From Candidatus Krumholzibacteriia bacterium (GTDB taxonomy: Bacteria; Krumholzibacteriota; Krumholzibacteriia; LZORAL124-64-63): a DNA stretch of 6,620 bases. Of the stretch, positions 1 through 5,996 are shown piece after piece; positions within the stretch are counted from its first letter, which is position 1; each line of letters begins with the position of its first letter. The stretch spans positions 1 to 6,620 of the forward strand of contig DAOVTU010000171.1 of NCBI GenBank assembly GCA_030632925.1, given 5' to 3'. Under the pieces are notes generated by a model that did no database searches, was not told where the DNA came from, and saw nothing but the letters and a program-made list of their open reading frames with translations. Both the position numbers and the translations under genes were made by a program.

Positions 1-1
1 C

Positions 2-649
2 TGTGGTTTTGACGGTGTCGTATTGCAGATCCTGGAGCGGCCCGAAGAGTATGCGGCGCCGGACAGCAACAGCCTGGACGCGAACATGCTGCACATCAAT
101 CTGGGCGAATTCAGCGCCGATATCGCTGTGCGCGACCTGGCCGGGATGGAAGAAGTGTATGAGGCCGGCACCGCGGGCAACAATGTTGCGGTGACGGGCT
201 TCACGTTGCGCGACCTGTCGATTTGCCCGAAGGGTTTTCTGAGTGGACACTTCCGCCGCCTGGCTGAAGACCGTCCCGACAGCGTGCTGGTCGACGATCG
301 TCCGGGCGAGCAGTACGGTGTGTATGCCGGCATGTGGCGCGGGTTGGAAGGCCGCATCCACGGTCACCTGCGCGGTGGCTACGGTGTGGACGAAGACGGC
401 AACCGTGTTTTTATCGGCAAGTATATCGGGGCCCGTGGCGAGTTCCGTGGCTTGATCCGTGGCACGTGGGAGCCCGGTGCGGCTGATGACCTGATGGCCG
501 GCTTCCGGGGGCAGTGGATGGCTGCCAATGGCAACGTCGAGGGATTGCTCGGTGGCGAGGCCTTCGCGGTCGAAGGCACCCCCGGCGGGTTCTTCACCGG
601 TCGCTGGACCACCCTGTGTGATGACGAGGCGGAAGCCACGCTGCAGTAG
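2..649 (+). CDS. C-terminal part of a Gly/aromatic repeat protein (MORN-like spacing), 5'-truncated by window edge
   Basis: The frame is open from the first complete codon at position 2 to a TAG at 647-649, so about 215 residues of a longer protein are visible; the TTG at 23 is an internal codon rather than a convincing start. From about 236 to 607 there are five copies of a short motif, aromatic/hydrophobic-x-Gly-x-aromatic (LSGHF, YAGMW, FIGKY, FRGQW, FTGRW), spaced 28, 29, 31 and 30 residues apart. Each is followed by a Gly-rich turn series such as GLEGRIHGHLRGGY or GARGEFRGLIRGTW. The alternation suggests short beta-strands and turns, as in MORN-type repeats (YxGxW), but the period is longer than the usual 23 residues. 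The segment before the repeats is acidic and has no recognised domain. No signal peptide can be judged because the N-terminus is missing. I do not recognise the family. The gene is convergent with the kinase gene and the two share a terminator. Reading frame is sure; function is unknown. Confidence 0.85.
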   Translation, partial: CGFDGVVLQILERPEEYAAPDSNSLDANMLHINLGEFSADIAVRDLAGMEEVYEAGTAGNNVAVTGFTLRDLSICPKGFLSGHFRRLAEDRPDSVLVDDRPGEQYGVYAGMWRGLEGRIHGHLRGGYGVDEDGNRVFIGKYIGARGEFRGLIRGTWEPGAADDLMAGFRGQWMAANGNVEGLLGGEAFAVEGTPGGFFTGRWTTLCDDEAEATLQ

Positions 650-669
650 GTATTACAGAGCAGACAAGC

Positions 670-707
670 AAAAGCCTCCCGGGTCTGATGACCCGGGAGG
701 CTTTTTT
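670..707. terminator. Bidirectional intrinsic terminator between convergent genes
   Basis: AAAAGCCTCCCGGGT (670-684) and ACCCGGGAGGCTTTT (691-705) pair perfectly over 15 bp around the loop CTGATG. On the + strand the stem runs into six T (702-707). On the - strand it ends in TTTT followed by GCTTG. It lies 20 bp after the + strand stop at 649 and directly after the kinase stop codon (707-709, - strand), so it probably ends transcription from both sides. Confidence 0.93.
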
Positions 708-1864
708 CAGGCGCTGGGCAGCCCCTGGGGGTCGATTGGCAGTTGGATGCGGAAGGTCGTGCCGGCACCTTCAAAAGAATCGAAGGAGACCTGGCCGCCG
801 AGGTACTTTTCGCCGAGCAGGCGGATGCTGTAGGTGCCGATGCCCCGGCCCGAGCCTTTGGTCGAGAAGGAGCGGTTGAAGACCTGGAGCTGGATCTCCT
901 GCGGCATGACTGCGGGGTTGTTGACCCAGAAAATGTACTGCCCATCCCGGTGCTCAAATCCCATGCGCACGGTGCCGCCGGTGGTGGTGGCTTCCAGCGC
1001 ATTTTTCACCATGTTGCCCAGTACACGCTGGAAGAGCGCCTTGCTGGTGCGGATGGGTTTGTCGACCACGGCACTGTCAAGTTCCAGGTGCCGGCCTTCG
1101 GCGACCGGATGGTTGGCGTAGGTGTTCCACACCTTGGTGAGTAATTTTTTGGTGCAGCAGTCTTCCATCTTGACCGTCAGGTCGCCGCGTTCGGCAGCCA
1201 GCATGTCGCGCTGGGCGTGGATCTCGCCGATCAATTGTTCGGTGACCGAGACCAACAGCGGGGCAAACTCCTGGACCTCGTCCATGTCTTCGACTTCGTT
1301 CAAGACGTTGGCGATGCCCGAGGCGCCGCCGGCTGCATTCAGCACGTCGTGGAAAAATGTGCGTTCGAGAACCTTGCGCCGGTTTTCGTCGGCCATGTCC
1401 TGGACCGAAAGAATGGTCAGGGAGCGGCCATTGAATTCCACCGGACTGGCTGTGACGCTCAAATCCAGAGGCTCGCTGGAGTCGCCTACGGTCAGTTGGC
1501 AGGTGTCGGTGGCCGCAACGCCGTTTTGCGCCGAGATGATGGCGTTGACGGCGCCACAGGTGCGGCAGGATTCCGAAGTTCCACAACCGCCTGGTCCCTT
1601 GTCGGAGTTCTGGCAGTCCAGGAGTTCGCCCGGCCGCATTCCCAGGATTTTGTCGACCTGATCGAGCCCGAATAAATCAACAAGGCTGGTATTGGCCGCG
1701 ATCACTTGCCGGTGTTCGTTGAGCACGGCCACGTGCTGGGGCATGGCGTCCAGCACGATGTTCAGGGTGGCGTCTTCCTGCAATTGTTCGAAGTGGGCCT
1801 TGACGGTCTCATTGTCGGCGCGCTCGGCGCTGGCGTGGTTTGTTTCCAGGACGGCGGTGGTCAT
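707..1864 (-). CDS. Sensor histidine kinase with Cys-rich PAS domain
   Basis: The ATG at 1862-1864 is chosen because AGAGGGGA sits just upstream at good spacing; the frame stays open to a TTG at 1939, but that has no such signal. The product is 385 residues. A PAS-like domain covers about 30-155 (LDAMPQHVAVLNEHRQVIAAN at its start). It carries Cys84, Cys94, Cys100 and Cys103 (C-x9-C-x5-C-x2-C), with Cys122 further on. The phosphoacceptor is probably His172 in FFHDVLNAAGG. The C-terminal HATPase domain has an N-box with Asn288 (NMVKNALEA) and the block SFSTKGSGRGIGTY at 332-345. No membrane segment or signal peptide is seen, so the protein is predicted to be cytoplasmic. There is no response regulator next to it in the window. 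It is the last gene of the - strand operon, 75 bp after the OmpA-like gene, and may also have its own promoter. The class is clear; the ligand and partner are unknown. The Cys cluster suggests metal, Fe-S or redox sensing, which is inference. Confidence 0.93.
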   Translation of the reverse strand: MTTAVLETNHASAERADNETVKAHFEQLQEDATLNIVLDAMPQHVAVLNEHRQVIAANTSLVDLFGLDQVDKILGMRPGELLDCQNSDKGPGGCGTSESCRTCGAVNAIISAQNGVAATDTCQLTVGDSSEPLDLSVTASPVEFNGRSLTILSVQDMADENRRKVLERTFFHDVLNAAGGASGIANVLNEVEDMDEVQEFAPLLVSVTEQLIGEIHAQRDMLAAERGDLTVKMEDCCTKKLLTKVWNTYANHPVAEGRHLELDSAVVDKPIRTSKALFQRVLGNMVKNALEATTTGGTVRMGFEHRDGQYIFWVNNPAVMPQEIQLQVFNRSFSTKGSGRGIGTYSIRLLGEKYLGGQVSFDSFEGAGTTFRIQLPIDPQGLPSA

Positions 1865-1903
1865 GGCTTCCCCTCTGAGGTGGCTGGGCGGTATCGTCTT
1901 TGG

Positions 1904-1931
1904 ATTATCGCCCGCCGTAAGGAAAACCTTA
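1904..1931 (-). promoter_or_regulatory. Weak candidate promoter/leader for the histidine kinase gene
   Basis: In the 75-bp gap before the kinase, the - strand has GATAAT (1909-1904), a good -10 match, but no convincing -35 at 16-18 bp. Just upstream, TAAGG-TTTT-CCTTA (1931-1918) is a small perfect inverted repeat. This could give separate expression of the kinase, but the evidence is only a partial match. Confidence 0.25.
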
Positions 1932-1939
1932 TGATTCAA

Positions 1940-2890
1940 TCATTCGACATGCTCGATGATGACAGCCACCGAACCGTCCAATTCGGCTCTTAAGTCCGGT
2001 TTTTGCACGATTACAGTCTCCACCTGCTCGCGTGGCAGGATCATGCTCTCGGCCAGATATCCGGCCACCAGTTCCGCCCGGGCGGCGGCCAGGGCTTCGG
2101 TCTCGGCGGTGACTACGACCCGGATGGGCGAATAGGGGTGGCGCCGGATCTCATCGGTGGAGCGCGTCAGCCACTTTTCACCCGCCGCGGTGAGTTCGCT
2201 TTCGTCGCGCACAAAAAGTTCATCGCCGGTCATTTCCAGAACCCGGTCGCCCTGATCGCGGTAGTCCAGGGCTGGGATACGGAAGCTCACGCCGGCGTGG
2301 TTGTAGGTGTTGGTTCCCTTGTCGGTCTGGCTGAATACGTAGCTGTAGGGATAGCCGACTCGCAGCATCTCACCGTTTTCGCCGCGGCCATCCCAGGTCA
2401 GTTTGTCGGGTGCCTGTTTGCCGCCATTGAAAGTCTTGAAGGGGCTTCCGCGGAAGTCGATCACCGTCAGGGACCAGGATTTCACTTTGTGCCCTTCCGG
2501 TGTGGACGGGTAGAAAGTGGCCACCGGCGTGCGGGCCATTTCGGGCAACCAGAGATGGGGCGGTTGTTCACTGACAAGTCGTTCCAGATTATTCAGGTGG
2601 GGTTGCAGACCACTGACCGGGCTGACGCTCAGGACCTCGAGATCCATGGTGCTGAAGAATGAATCGACGGCCACGGCATCGAGTTCAAAGGTGAACGTGC
2701 CCTTCTCGATTTTTTGACGCACCTCATTGGTGGCTTCGACCACCATCTCGGGCAGGGCTGCTCCGGACTCGCCGCCTTCGGTCCACTGTTCTTCGGAGTC
2801 GGTCTGGGCGGATGCCAAGCCGGCGCCCAGCACGATGGTGGCGGCGGTGATCAGGCCGAGTCCCGAGTGAAAAATGCTGAGGTAGCGCAT
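1940..2890 (-). CDS. Secreted FlgD-like Ig / OmpA-like C-terminal domain protein
   Basis: 316 residues from an ATG with AAAGGA seven bases upstream. Residues 1-28 form a signal peptide (hydrophobic core LGLITAATIVLGAG, cleavage after LASA). There is no lipobox Cys, so it is not a Pal-type lipoprotein. Residues about 45-130 are of unknown fold. Residues about 136-205 resemble a FlgD-type Ig-like domain: SWSLTVIDFRGSPFKTF, then LTWDGRGENGE and GYPYSYVFSQTDKG. Residues about 210-314 resemble an OmpA C-terminal domain: GDELF, LTAAGEKWL, IRVVV, ARAELVAGYL, then a final strand SVAVIIEHV. The loop that normally holds the peptidoglycan-binding Asp (GHTDxxG) is missing or very short, although the RA of the usual LSxxRA motif is kept. 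It lies 10 bp after the tonB-like gene, which suggests it is the periplasmic or outer-membrane partner of the transducer. An envelope role is likely; peptidoglycan binding is uncertain. Confidence 0.85.
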   Translation of the reverse strand: MRYLSIFHSGLGLITAATIVLGAGLASAQTDSEEQWTEGGESGAALPEMVVEATNEVRQKIEKGTFTFELDAVAVDSFFSTMDLEVLSVSPVSGLQPHLNNLERLVSEQPPHLWLPEMARTPVATFYPSTPEGHKVKSWSLTVIDFRGSPFKTFNGGKQAPDKLTWDGRGENGEMLRVGYPYSYVFSQTDKGTNTYNHAGVSFRIPALDYRDQGDRVLEMTGDELFVRDESELTAAGEKWLTRSTDEIRRHPYSPIRVVVTAETEALAAARAELVAGYLAESMILPREQVETVIVQKPDLRAELDGSVAVIIEHVE

Positions 2891-2900
2891 GCCTGTTCCT

Positions 2901-4223
2901 TTAGTTCAAACGGAAAACGATGGTAATGACGCCCCACTGCTCGACGGCGGCCTGGTCGGCGCCGAGGGGAGCAAAGACGAACTGTTTGATGGCCGCCATT
3001 GCGGCCTTGTTCAGGTCCCGGTGCACACTGGTCTGGTCGAAGTACATGTTGTCTTTCACATGTCCATCGGCCTTGACCGTGAAGTGCACGGCTACGACGC
3101 CTTCCCAGCCTTGTTTCTTGGCCGCAGCCGAGTAGACAGGGGGCGTGGATTCGAGGATTTTGCGGCCCTGGATCTGGCCGGAGATCGTCATGTTGATGCC
3201 TTTGCCGTCCAATTTGACGTCGGCCACTTTTTTCGTGCCCTGGTCGCCAGGGGCGGCTTGCGCGACGATTTCCTGAGTGACCGCCGGTTCGGCGATGCGC
3301 TGGCGACCACTGAGGGATCCACCGCGTCCGCCGCCGCCGGAGCCATAGTCCAGGATCGTCTTGCGCCCGGATTTCTGGCCGCCGCCTGTGCCGCCGGGTC
3401 CGTCCACGTCCACGACGCCTTTGCGACCGGAACTGGCAGACTGGCTGCCGGCCGGGGCCAGGCCAGCGCTGGGGGCCTGATAGGAAGCACTGCCTGTCGA
3501 ACGCAGCCCGCCGCCACCCGAAAGAGCAGCCGAGGCGTCAGCGATCTGGGCGGTGCCGCGCGAACTCTTGGCGCCCGCGACAACATTTTCGCCCAACGCC
3601 ACGGAGCCGGACTTGTTTTTCAGGCCCGTGGTCTGGGGTGTAAACGTGCTGGCCGACTTGGCGTTGACCGACGCGGTGGGCGATGCGGCGTCACGGGCTT
3701 CGAGATTCTGCATGGAGCCGGGCAAGAGCTTGGTATCGATCACTTGCCGTGTTTTGGGGCGCGGGGCCTTGGCCGCCAGTTGCGTTGCCTGGGGCAAAGC
3801 CTTGGGGGGCACTTTGACCGTTGCCGCCGGCGTGGCCACATCGACCTTGGCCACCGCGGGGCGGCTGGCCGTCAGATTGCTGACAGGGGCGGCCATGGTC
3901 GGCTTGGCCACCTGCGGTTTGGGCCGGATGGGCTCGGGGTTGGCCTTGGCCGGCGCCTTCATGGCGCTGTCGGTATTGACTCCCCGTCCGGGCGGTTCGG
4001 GCCGCAGGCGGGGCTTCTCTTTGAGTTTGACCTTGGCCGCGACATCTTCACCGTACTTGGCTTCGATATAGGCGATTTCAGCCAGCTCTCCACCTTGGTC
4101 GATGATCGCAGCCTGGCGTCCGGCCAGCAGGGCCAGCACCAACAACAGGCTGCCGTGCAGGACGAAACTGGCCGTCATGCCGCCCTTGGTGGAGCGCGAT
4201 CGGTCTATATGTTGGGAGATCAT
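2901..4223 (-). CDS. tonB: TonB-family energy transducer with long low-complexity linker
   Basis: 440 residues. The ATG overlaps the stop of the preceding ExbD gene in TGATG, and AGAGGGGG stands seven bases upstream. A short basic N-terminus precedes one membrane segment at about 16-36 (MTASFVLHGSLLLVLALLAG), the usual signal-anchor layout of TonB/TolA. Residues about 62-165 are rich in Lys, Pro and Ala and look like a periplasm-spanning linker. Residues about 180-330 are Ser/Gly/Ala-rich and include three units starting SGR at 265, 285 and 305. Residues about 345-440 match the TonB C-terminal domain: SGQIQGRKIL, PPVYSAAAKKQGWEGVVAVH, FTVKADGHV, AIKQFVFAPL, and the closing strand GVITIVFRLN. 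It would carry force from the ExbB/ExbD motor to an envelope target. It is longer than E. coli TonB (about 240 residues). No TonB-dependent receptor is encoded nearby, and the downstream OmpA-like protein is the likelier partner, so a TolA-like or gliding-motor-like role is an alternative. The symbol is at family level only. Confidence 0.9.
   Translation of the reverse strand: MISQHIDRSRSTKGGMTASFVLHGSLLLVLALLAGRQAAIIDQGGELAEIAYIEAKYGEDVAAKVKLKEKPRLRPEPPGRGVNTDSAMKAPAKANPEPIRPKPQVAKPTMAAPVSNLTASRPAVAKVDVATPAATVKVPPKALPQATQLAAKAPRPKTRQVIDTKLLPGSMQNLEARDAASPTASVNAKSASTFTPQTTGLKNKSGSVALGENVVAGAKSSRGTAQIADASAALSGGGGLRSTGSASYQAPSAGLAPAGSQSASSGRKGVVDVDGPGGTGGGQKSGRKTILDYGSGGGGRGGSLSGRQRIAEPAVTQEIVAQAAPGDQGTKKVADVKLDGKGINMTISGQIQGRKILESTPPVYSAAAKKQGWEGVVAVHFTVKADGHVKDNMYFDQTSVHRDLNKAAMAAIKQFVFAPLGADQAAVEQWGVITIVFRLN
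3291..3431 (-). repeat. 20-residue tandem repeat inside the TonB-like linker
   Basis: Residues 265-284, 285-304 and 305-311 of the TonB-like protein begin SGRKGVVDVDG, SGRKTILDYGS and SGRQRIAEP. The first two units continue into Gly-rich tails (GPGGTGGG, GGGGRGG). The period is exactly 20 residues (60 bp); the third unit is partial. Confidence 0.75.
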
Positions 4224-4642
4224 CAGGAATCCCCCTCTTTGTCTTTCTCCCGGGTTGCCAGGGCAATGCGGGATGCGTCGGAGGCTTCGACTTCGGCGAT
4301 CAGGCTTTCGACCTCGCCGTAGGGCAAATTCTGGTCGGCCTTGATCACGGCAATGGAGCCGGGGGCGTCGGCGAACATGACACCGAGGTAGTGTTGGACA
4401 TCAGCCAGCTCGAGCTGGTCTTCACCGACCCAGATTTCCCGGTCGATGGTGAACGTGATTTCGATGTTGTCGGTATCGTCCACTTCGGCCGCCTGGGCCT
4501 TGGGCAGATCCACGTCGGTTTCCTGGCTGGACAGAAATGGCGAAATCATCATCAGGGTCAGGACGACCACCAGGGACACGTTGATGATCGGTACAACGGT
4601 GGTGCGACTTTCGGTCTGGAATGTGCTTTTCTTCACCGTCAT
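4223..4642 (-). CDS. exbD: ExbD/TolR-family protein B, lacking the membrane Asp
   Basis: 139 residues. A short N-terminus leads into one membrane segment at about 16-37 (VVPIINVSLVVVLTLMMISP), followed by a periplasmic ExbD domain (EITFTIDREIWVGEDQLE, then AVIKADQNLPYGEVESLIAEV and IALATREK). In ExbD/TolR the motif at the start of the helix is P-L/I-I-D-V, with the Asp needed for proton flow (Asp25 in E. coli ExbD). Here the matching residue is Asn21 (codon AAC at 4582-4580). The ATG overlaps the previous stop as ATGA. AGGGAG abuts this ATG directly, so the GTG at 4636-4634 is a possible alternative start with better spacing, shortening the protein by two residues. It likely pairs with the preceding ExbD-like protein in the same channel. 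Family assignment is firm; the missing Asp is seen directly and its effect is inferred. Confidence 0.93.
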   Translation of the reverse strand: MTVKKSTFQTESRTTVVPIINVSLVVVLTLMMISPFLSSQETDVDLPKAQAAEVDDTDNIEITFTIDREIWVGEDQLELADVQHYLGVMFADAPGSIAVIKADQNLPYGEVESLIAEVEASDASRIALATREKDKEGDS

Positions 4643-5067
4643 CTCCCTGTTCGGTTCAGCATGGCGAGGGACTCGGCTCCGCTGGCCTTGGCTATATCAA
4701 GTACCTCGACGACGGCGCCGAGAATGACGGCGTCGTTGGGTGCGATGACTACGGTTTTGGTGCTGCGCTGGTCCAACTCACGGGTGAGAATGGACTGCAG
4801 CGAGTCGACCTCGACCGAGACGCCGTTCAGGGTGATGCCTTCGGGCAGCACCTCGACGGTCAACAGTTCCTTGTCTTCCAGTTCGGTGGGCGTAACCAGG
4901 GAACTCTCGGAGCCCGCTTCGGCCTGGTTGACTTGAAATCCGTTCCACATCATGGCCGGCATGGTGATCATGAATACGACGATGAGTGTCGTGGTCACAT
5001 CGGCCAAAGGCGTGATGTTGGCCTCGTTCTGACCCTGGAGTACGGCGCGTTTGTTCCGCAATGCCAT
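4639..5067 (-). CDS. exbD: ExbD/TolR-family protein A, with the membrane Asp kept
   Basis: 142 residues from an ATG with GAGGA seven bases upstream. After a basic cytoplasmic start (MALRNKRAVLQGQNEANITP), a single membrane segment begins LADVTTTLIVVFMITMPAM, with Asp23 (codon 5001-4999) at the place of the proton-carrying Asp of ExbD/TolR. The periplasmic part has the usual strands: LLTVEVLPEGITLNG, then KTVVIAPNDAVILGAVVEVLDIAKASGAESLAML. It lies 22 bp after the ExbB-like gene and overlaps the second ExbD gene by four bases. With the channel protein it should form the proton-driven motor that moves the TonB-like protein. It could equally be called TolR-like; sequence alone does not separate the two. 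Confidence 0.94.
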   Translation of the reverse strand: MALRNKRAVLQGQNEANITPLADVTTTLIVVFMITMPAMMWNGFQVNQAEAGSESSLVTPTELEDKELLTVEVLPEGITLNGVSVEVDSLQSILTRELDQRSTKTVVIAPNDAVILGAVVEVLDIAKASGAESLAMLNRTGR

Positions 5068-5089
5068 GCTTCGCTTCCTCGGTTTCCGG

Positions 5090-5818
5090 TTAGCTCAGGA
5101 TGGAGCTGAGTGTTTCTTCGAATTCGGCTGCTTCGGCAGCTCCGACCTGGGCCTGGCTCACCGGTGCGGGTCGGCTCTGGGGGGCGGCTTTGCGCGCCTG
5201 GTTGTACTGGTTCCAGATCGTGAAGAAGGACTCGCGGGCGTCCTCGAGGTGCGCGGTGCGGGTCCGGATCTGGCGCACAAAATAGTTGAAGGCCACCGTG
5301 GCGATGACGGCCACGACGATACCGGCGGCAGTGGTCATCAGGGCTTCAGAGACACCCATGGCCACAACGGCGCCGCCGCCGCTGCCGGTCCGCGCGATGG
5401 CGGCAAAGGCACGGATGATACCGACCACGGTACCGAACAGGCCCAGCAGGGGCGCAATGTTGCTCATGGTGCCGAGCACGCCGATGTTGCGTTCCATCTC
5501 CACCGATTCCAGATCGATGGCGGTGTCCAGGCGTTGCTGCAGCTCATCCCGGCTGCGGTTCATGTGGGTGATGCCCTGAGCCATGACCCGCGCTACGGGC
5601 GTCTTCTGCTGCGAGCAGTAGTCCAGGGCAGCCTGCGGGTTGCCCTTCTTGAAACGGCTCGCCAGCTCGCCCATGAACTTCTTGGCATTGGTCCTGGTGG
5701 ACGAGAAGTAGAGGATGCGCTCGATGGTGAACCCCACCGTAATGATCGAGCACACGGCCAGTACGACCATGGTCGGAGAGGCGAGGAAGAAGTTGATCAA
5801 TGACATTTCGCCAAACAT
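5090..5818 (-). CDS. exbB: MotA/TolQ/ExbB-family proton channel protein
   Basis: 242 residues from an ATG with AAGGGA eight to ten bases upstream. The frame is open further up to 5989, but that extension overlaps the palindromic control region and reads as non-coding. Three membrane segments are seen: about 12-36 (ASPTMVVLAVCSIITVGFTI), 112-140, and 150-182. The second holds the family block GLFGTVVGIIRAF (126-138). The third holds EALMTTAAGIVVAVIA (158-173), whose Thr162/Thr163 correspond to the polar pore-lining position of ExbB/TolQ. Residues 40-110 form the cytoplasmic helical part. After the last helix there is a charged stretch and a Pro/Ala/Gln tail ending EFEETLSSILS. It is the first gene of the operon, consistent with a TolQ/ExbB pentamer that houses the ExbD proteins. 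Choosing between ExbB, TolQ and gliding-motor (AglR-like) assignments needs phylogeny. Confidence 0.95.
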   Translation of the reverse strand: MFGEMSLINFFLASPTMVVLAVCSIITVGFTIERILYFSSTRTNAKKFMGELASRFKKGNPQAALDYCSQQKTPVARVMAQGITHMNRSRDELQQRLDTAIDLESVEMERNIGVLGTMSNIAPLLGLFGTVVGIIRAFAAIARTGSGGGAVVAMGVSEALMTTAAGIVVAVIATVAFNYFVRQIRTRTAHLEDARESFFTIWNQYNQARKAAPQSRPAPVSQAQVGAAEAAEFEETLSSILS

Positions 5819-5885
5819 GTGTTCCGTCCCTTTTCTTGTGGCGGTGCAAAGTGCTGCCACCGTTCCAAATGCTGTGTCGGAGCGT

Positions 5886-5905
5886 AGGCAGATTGCAATT
5901 TGCCT
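5886..5905. promoter_or_regulatory. Candidate operator: 20-bp near-perfect palindrome
   Basis: AGGCAGATTGCAATTTGCCT reads the same on both strands except at one symmetric pair (5891 and 5900). The centre ATTGCAAT is a perfect 8-bp palindrome. It is 68-87 bp upstream of the exbB start, a place fitting for a dimeric regulator at or near the operon promoter. It has no T-run after it, so it is not a terminator. Confidence 0.5.
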
Positions 5906-5996
5906 GCTCCGCATCCTGAAATGGTCCCCGTTCCCCCGATTCGAGAAGGTCTGACGGGCTGGGGTCGGAAAACGCAAATCATGTGCCATGGAACAG

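Noticed and set aside
379..1002. - strand open frame across the terminator and the end of the repeat protein
   Set aside because: It runs through a strong intrinsic terminator and overlaps two supported genes; its Pro/Ser-rich product looks non-coding.
1865..1939. N-terminal extension of the kinase to a TTG at 1939
   Set aside because: There is no ribosome site for the TTG, while the ATG at 1864 has AGAGGGGA at proper spacing.
2889..4322. Long + strand open frame opposite the tonB-like gene
   Set aside because: It lies antisense to a gene with a clear membrane anchor, linker and TonB domain. Its predicted protein is Gly/Arg/His-rich without domain structure, as expected of a GC-rich shadow frame.
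5051..5803. Long + strand open frame opposite the exbB-like gene
   Set aside because: It is antisense to a well-conserved channel protein, has no ribosome site I can see, and is rich in His/Gly/Asp runs typical of shadow frames.
5845..5859. Sigma-54-like promoter on the - strand (TGGCAGCACTTTGCA)
   Set aside because: The GG and GC elements are nine bases apart instead of the required ten, and no sigma-54 activator gene is nearby.
5819..5989. N-terminal extension of the exbB-like gene up to 5989
   Set aside because: The added 57 residues have no family match, cover the palindrome, and the ATG at 5818 has a Shine-Dalgarno and gives the normal ExbB length and first helix.
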